From: Planctomycetota bacterium | GTDB taxonomy: Bacteria > Planctomycetota > Planctomycetia > Gemmatales > Gemmataceae | Direction: 5' to 3' | Assembly: GCA_029777335.1 (NCBI GenBank) | Contig: JAKOSN010000056.1 | Span: 1 to 46,382, forward strand | DNA: 46,382 nt | Part shown: positions 42,773-46,382 of the stretch, piece after piece | Numbering within the stretch: position 1 is the first letter of the stretch | How the letters are laid out: each line of letters starts with the position of its first letter | Notes under the pieces: model-generated | Seen by the model: only the letters and a program-made list of their open reading frames with translations | What the model was told of the DNA's origin: nothing | Database searches by the model: none | Translations under genes and position numbers: made by a program

Positions 42773-45001
42773 TCATTTTTCCTTGGCCAAGGCAGCCGGA
42801 GTGGAACGCAGACACAGCACAAAATAGACCAGCGCCAGTGCCCCCGCCGCGAAGAGGGTGTCGCCAGGGACGCGCAGCCAGCGCAACGTCTGCATGATCG
42901 GCGTGTTCATGAACTGCTGACTGCGGGCGTACCAGTAGCCCTGGTCGACCGACGCCCAGGTCTGCATCAATCCCACAGGCAACAGACTGAACACACACAT
43001 CGCGAACAGTCCGCCATTCATCCCCCAGAAGGCAAAACGCAGGACCTTTTCATTCCAGGTGGCATTCGGCATCAGCACGCGCAGACACACCAGCATCAGG
43101 CCGATCCCCAGCATGCCATACACGCCAAAGAGGGCGGCATGTCCATGCACCGGAGTGGTGTTTAACCCCTGCATGTAGTACAGGGCGATCGGCGGATTGA
43201 TCATGAAGCCGAAGAGCCCGGCGCCCAGCATGTTCCAGAACGCCACCGACACAAAGAAGTAGATGGGCCAGCGATAGCGTGCAACCCAGGCCGTTCGCTT
43301 CGCCAGGCGCAGATCCTCCAGGGCGGCATAGGCGACCAGCACCAGCGGCACCACTTCCAGAGCGCTGAAGACGGCTCCAAAGGCGAGCGCCACGGTTGGC
43401 GTGCCGGACCAGTACAGGTGATGGCAGGTGCCAATGATCCCACCCGACAGATAGATGGTGGCGGACAGCAACGCTGCCGAGGCTGCCAGGCGGGGTCGCA
43501 CCAGTCCCAGGCGGGTGAAGATGAAGGCGATCACGGTGGTGGCAAAGACTTCAAAGAATCCTTCGACCCACAGATGCACCACCCACCAGCGCCAGTATTC
43601 CACCAGCGACAGATGCGAATGTTGCCCCCAGGTCAACCCCGCCCCGTAAAACAGGCCAATGGCCCCCGCCGCGATCAGGAACAACACCAGCAACGGCTTC
43701 TGTTCGGTCGCTTGTGCCAACCCCGGGCGAATGCTGCGCACCACCAGAAACAACCAGAGCAACAGCCCGACGAAGAGAGCAAGCTGCCAGACTCGGCCCA
43801 GGTCGACATATTCATACCCCTGGTGTCCCAGGTAGAAGGAAACGTCGTCGGAGAGGAAGTTCTTGATACTGAGCCATTCGCCCGCCAGCGAGCCCACCAC
43901 CACCAGCAACAGCGCCCCGAAGAGAACGTTCACCCCCAGGCGCTGACCTGTCGGTTCCTGGTTATGTACCAGCGGACCAATGAACAGACCCGCCGCCAAC
44001 CAGGCCGTGGCAATCCAGAACAACCCCATCTGCACGTGCCAGGTGCGGGTGACACTGTACGGCAGCCACTTGGAGAGAGGGAAACCATAAAAGCCGTCGC
44101 CTTCCACTCCGTAATGGGCCGTCACCACCCCCAGCAGGATCTGCGCAAGGATCAACCCCGTGACCACCCAGAAGAATTTCAAGGTGGCACGCTGGGAGGG
44201 AGTGGCGGCCCAGGTCTGGAGCGGGTCGCTCGACGGGATGGTGACGGGTTCCTCCTGGGCCGATTGCGAGGCATACCACCAGACCATGGCACAGATGCCG
44301 CCCAGCAGCATGATGATGCTCACCCCGGTCCAGACGATCGTCTCGCCCGTGGGCTTGTTGCCAACCAGGGGTTCATAGGGCCAGTTGCTGGTGAATGAGA
44401 CATTCTGTCCCGACCGATTGGTGGCAGACGCCCACGCCGTCCAGAAGAAGAAGGCGCAGAGGTCGCGCTGGCGGGCATGATCGGGGAGCGTGTCTCTCGG
44501 GATGGCATAATACACATGACCGGCGTGGAACATTCCGCCAAAATGGATCACGTTGTCCTCGAACGCCCGAGCACGCGCTGGATCGATCGTCAAGGTATTG
44601 TTGCTATAGCTGTAGGTGTTTCGCCGCATCATCTCCTGCAGTCGTCCCTGGAGGGCTCCTTGCTGCTCGGGAGTGAGCTTTTCAAAGGACGGATTGTCGT
44701 ATTCCTTCTTTGCCCATTCATCGAGGATCAGTTGTGCTTCGCGATGCAGCCAGGCGGCCGTCCAGTCCGGCGCCACATAACTGCCGTGGCCCCAGACCGA
44801 GCCCAGTTCCATCCCGCCCATCGATTGCCAGACATTCTGTCCCCGGCCAATCTGCCCGCTGTCAATCACCACCTTGCCGTCGGAGGTCACCACGCGATCC
44901 GGAATCGGCGGCATCTCCTGGTAGATCTGGGTCCCAATCCAGCCAAGGATGGCGAACGAGATAACCAGCACCGCGATAAAACTAATCCACAGGATTCTCA
45001 T
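42773..45001 (-). CDS. norZ: Quinol-dependent nitric oxide reductase (qNOR)
   Basis: 742 residues, the single-subunit form in which a cytochrome c-like extracellular domain without haem c (about 25-215) precedes a 12-helix haem-copper oxidase core. Haem and metal ligands are visible: TWHVQMGLFW, VVHLWVEGFFE (His plus the key Glu), GTCHHLYWSG (His pair for the non-haem iron), and PVHGHAALFG. It reduces 2 NO to N2O with electrons from quinol and sits in the cytoplasmic membrane. AGGGAG lies six bases before the ATG. It may serve NO detoxification or denitrification; no other denitrification gene is present here. MqnE elsewhere in the window could help make the menaquinol it needs. Confidence 0.95.
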   Translation of the reverse strand: MRILWISFIAVLVISFAILGWIGTQIYQEMPPIPDRVVTSDGKVVIDSGQIGRGQNVWQSMGGMELGSVWGHGSYVAPDWTAAWLHREAQLILDEWAKKEYDNPSFEKLTPEQQGALQGRLQEMMRRNTYSYSNNTLTIDPARARAFEDNVIHFGGMFHAGHVYYAIPRDTLPDHARQRDLCAFFFWTAWASATNRSGQNVSFTSNWPYEPLVGNKPTGETIVWTGVSIIMLLGGICAMVWWYASQSAQEEPVTIPSSDPLQTWAATPSQRATLKFFWVVTGLILAQILLGVVTAHYGVEGDGFYGFPLSKWLPYSVTRTWHVQMGLFWIATAWLAAGLFIGPLVHNQEPTGQRLGVNVLFGALLLVVVGSLAGEWLSIKNFLSDDVSFYLGHQGYEYVDLGRVWQLALFVGLLLWLFLVVRSIRPGLAQATEQKPLLVLFLIAAGAIGLFYGAGLTWGQHSHLSLVEYWRWWVVHLWVEGFFEVFATTVIAFIFTRLGLVRPRLAASAALLSATIYLSGGIIGTCHHLYWSGTPTVALAFGAVFSALEVVPLVLVAYAALEDLRLAKRTAWVARYRWPIYFFVSVAFWNMLGAGLFGFMINPPIALYYMQGLNTTPVHGHAALFGVYGMLGIGLMLVCLRVLMPNATWNEKVLRFAFWGMNGGLFAMCVFSLLPVGLMQTWASVDQGYWYARSQQFMNTPIMQTLRWLRVPGDTLFAAGALALVYFVLCLRSTPAALAKEK

Positions 45002-45022
45002 GCATCACTCCCTGCTTAAAAG

Positions 45023-45036
45023 GGACAACGTTGTCC
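45023..45036. promoter_or_regulatory. Perfect 14-bp palindrome in the norZ leader
   Basis: GGACAACGTTGTCC reads the same on both strands and lies 22-35 bp before the norZ start, just downstream of the predicted transcription start. It does not match NsrR, NorR or FNR-type sites as I know them. Likely an operator; the binding protein is unknown. Confidence 0.5.
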
Positions 45037-45046
45037 TCTTTCGGGA

Positions 45047-45074
45047 AAGATAGGAGAGGTAAATCGGAATTCAA
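45047..45074 (-). promoter_or_regulatory. Candidate norZ promoter
   Basis: On the minus strand TTGAAT (45074-45069) and TATCTT (45052-45047) are 16 bp apart, with transcription start expected near 45040. The -35 box lies in the centre of the inverted repeat at 45060-45085. Confidence 0.5.
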
Positions 45075-45085
45075 GGTCCGATTTA
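45060..45085. promoter_or_regulatory. Inverted repeat over the norZ -35 box
   Basis: TAAATCGGA and TCCGATTTA form perfect 9-bp arms around an 8-bp centre. It is centred about 32 bp upstream of the predicted start, so a bound dimer could block or recruit polymerase. The regulator is not identified. Confidence 0.55.
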
Positions 45086-45229
45086 AGGCACGATGAGCGA
45101 ACAGTTGGGGGCGGGATCGTGGCGTCATCCACAAAGCGGGGCGGAAGGTGCTGGCTCGGCGGGAGCGCTGAGCGGTACAATCGCTGAGGTGAGGTGGCTG
45201 TTTTTTCCTCTGGCCGGGGTCCCATCAGA

Positions 45230-46174
45230 ATGACTCTGCTGTTCACGGATCCGCTGTTTTTGAAGCACAACACCGGCAAACATGTCGAGACGGCCGATCG
45301 GCTGCGGTCGATCACGGCTCGACTGGAGAAGGCCGAACTGATCAAGCAATGCCAGGCTGGCACGTATAAACCACTCAGTGAGGATGCCATCGGACAGGTG
45401 CACAGTGCTCGCCAGATTGCATCGGCCAAACAGGTCGCGGCTCACGGGGGCGGGCGCCTTGATCCCGACACCGTTGTTTGTGCGGACTCCTTCGAGGTCG
45501 CGCTGGCGGCCGCCGGGGCCTGTGTGGCCGCCGTGGACGCGATTCTTACGGGCAAGGCGCCGAACGCCCTTTGCCTGGTGCGTCCGCCCGGGCATCACGC
45601 CACCCCGACGCACAGCATGGGATTCTGTCTTTTCAATAACATCGCGCTGGCGGCGATGCATGCAAAAAAAGCCCACAAACTCACCCGGGTTTTGATCGTG
45701 GACTGGGATGTGCACCATGGCAACGGCACCCAGGATATCTTCTACGAAGATCCCGAGGTGTTCTTCTTCAGCATTCATCGGCATGGCATGGGATTTTATC
45801 CCGGCACAGGAGCCGCCGACGAGACCGGACAGGGCAAGGGGGCGGGCTACACCTTGAATGCGCCGATTCGCTTTGGCACCACGCGCAAGGACTACCACGC
45901 CGCCTTTACCAGAGCGCTGGAGAAGGCCGCCGACACGATCAAACCCGAGCTGGTGCTGCTGAGTGCAGGGTTCGACGCCCATCGGCGCGATCCGATCGGT
46001 TCGTTGGGGCTGGAGACCGAGGATTTCGCCACACTTTCCAGGGCAGTGCTGGACGTGGCCAAAACCCACGCAAAGGGACGCCTGGTGAGCTGCCTGGAGG
46101 GTGGCTACAACCTGGACGCCCTGGCCGAAGCCGTCCAGACCCATCTGGAAGAGTTGCTGGCGGTTCGTTCCTGA
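45230..46174 (+). CDS. Histone deacetylase family protein
   Basis: 314 residues from the ATG at 45230 (MTLLFTDPLFLKHNTGKHVE); the frame extends upstream to 45194. Active-site motifs of the HDAC/AcuC/acetylpolyamine amidohydrolase fold are complete: RPPGHHA (His122, His123), VDWDVHHGNGTQ (zinc ligands Asp160 and His162), and SAGFDAHRRDP (third zinc Asp). It should remove acetyl groups from lysine-like or polyamine substrates in the cytoplasm. The bacterial substrate is unknown. It is divergent from norZ. Confidence 0.93.
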   Translation: MTLLFTDPLFLKHNTGKHVETADRLRSITARLEKAELIKQCQAGTYKPLSEDAIGQVHSARQIASAKQVAAHGGGRLDPDTVVCADSFEVALAAAGACVAAVDAILTGKAPNALCLVRPPGHHATPTHSMGFCLFNNIALAAMHAKKAHKLTRVLIVDWDVHHGNGTQDIFYEDPEVFFFSIHRHGMGFYPGTGAADETGQGKGAGYTLNAPIRFGTTRKDYHAAFTRALEKAADTIKPELVLLSAGFDAHRRDPIGSLGLETEDFATLSRAVLDVAKTHAKGRLVSCLEGGYNLDALAEAVQTHLEELLAVRS

Positions 46175-46184
46175 GGCAACGGAG

Positions 46185-46382
46185 TTACTTTTTGAGTTTG
46201 CGGCGGAAATCCCAGCGTGCGTCGCCGCCCCAGGTGCCATCGATGCGTTCGGGATCCACGATCAGGCCGACGTAGGGACCGGAGTCGTCGGGGTTGCCCA
46301 CCTGGGCCCAGCGACCCATGAGTTGATGTTTGCCCACACGGACCGCTTCCAGGAGCCAGGTTTTGCCCTTGAGATCGCCCCT
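46185..46382 (-). CDS. C-terminal end of a protein running off the window
   Basis: A minus-strand frame is open from the window edge to a TAA at 46187-46185, 65 residues, ending WGGDARWDFRRKLKK. The sequence is protein-like (GKTWLLEAVRVGKHQLMGRW, GPYVGLIVDPERIDG) with an alternating beta-type pattern. It converges on the HDAC gene with 10 bases between stops. No family can be named from this fragment. Confidence 0.6.
   Translation of the reverse strand, partial: RGDLKGKTWLLEAVRVGKHQLMGRWAQVGNPDDSGPYVGLIVDPERIDGTWGGDARWDFRRKLKK

Overview
This window looks like chromosomal DNA of a planctomycete, most likely from the Gemmataceae/Gemmatales. Its GC content is high. It carries families that are expanded or typical there: paired DUF1549/DUF1553 and DUF1501 secreted proteins, a TIGR02996 domain, large membrane Ser/Thr kinases with WD40 or TPR tails, an ECF sigma factor with a fused membrane and extracytoplasmic tail, BatA/VWA membrane proteins, and the futalosine-route menaquinone enzyme MqnE. 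The assignment comes from gene content only.

Layout. 1-5.1 kb: two overlapping minus-strand genes for VWA membrane proteins (BatA type and a second VWA/amidotransferase-like protein). 5.1-5.9 kb: a long intergenic stretch with structured repeat copy A. 5.9-9.3 kb: a GYF_2-kinase-WD40 receptor with 14 WD40 repeats. 9.3-11.2 kb: a lower-GC two-gene cassette, a papain-like domain without its cysteine half fused to GNAT, then an HNH endonuclease. 11.4-14.0 kb: an alkaline-phosphatase-superfamily protein and a DUF1501 protein. 14.1-14.3 kb: structured repeat copy B. 14.5-18.0 kb: a zinc-ribbon/kinase/TPR/PPC protein. 18.5-20.7 kb: a single polypeptide joining a TIGR02996 region, a TssB-like domain and a TssC-like domain, i.e. 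a type VI-like contractile sheath, with no other secretion genes in view. 20.8-22.7 kb: a zinc-ribbon protein, a YjbQ enzyme and a Gemmata-type protein of unknown function. 22.8-27.4 kb: the sigma factor fusion, a DRG-like GTPase, MqnE and a small membrane protein. 27.4-31.1 kb: secreted proteins (beta-propeller, unknown, FecR/HEAT-like). 31.4-36.1 kb: DUF1549, DUF1501 and glycerophosphodiesterase in a tight run. 36.1-39.8 kb: a TetR-controlled ABC exporter operon with two visible operators. 39.9-42.7 kb: a divergent pseudokinase/kinase pair. 42.8-45.0 kb: quinol-dependent nitric oxide reductase behind a promoter with two inverted repeats. 45.2-46.2 kb: a histone-deacetylase-family enzyme. 46.2 kb to the end: the C-terminus of one more gene.

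The strongest unexplained signals are these. (1) A repeated ~160-bp element occurs at 5431-5588 and 14152-14317. Its inner sequence blocks are nearly identical, while two of its stems differ in sequence yet keep pairing, which is the signature of a conserved RNA or single-stranded DNA structure. (2) A one-chain TssB-TssC sheath protein carries a TIGR02996 N-terminus. (3) A low-GC cassette of papain-like/GNAT fusion plus HNH nuclease could be a small defence or conflict module. Regulatory DNA is unusually readable: several TTGC-N16/17-TANNAT promoter candidates, a TetR palindrome that exactly fills a promoter spacer, and an inverted repeat centred on the nitric oxide reductase -35 box.
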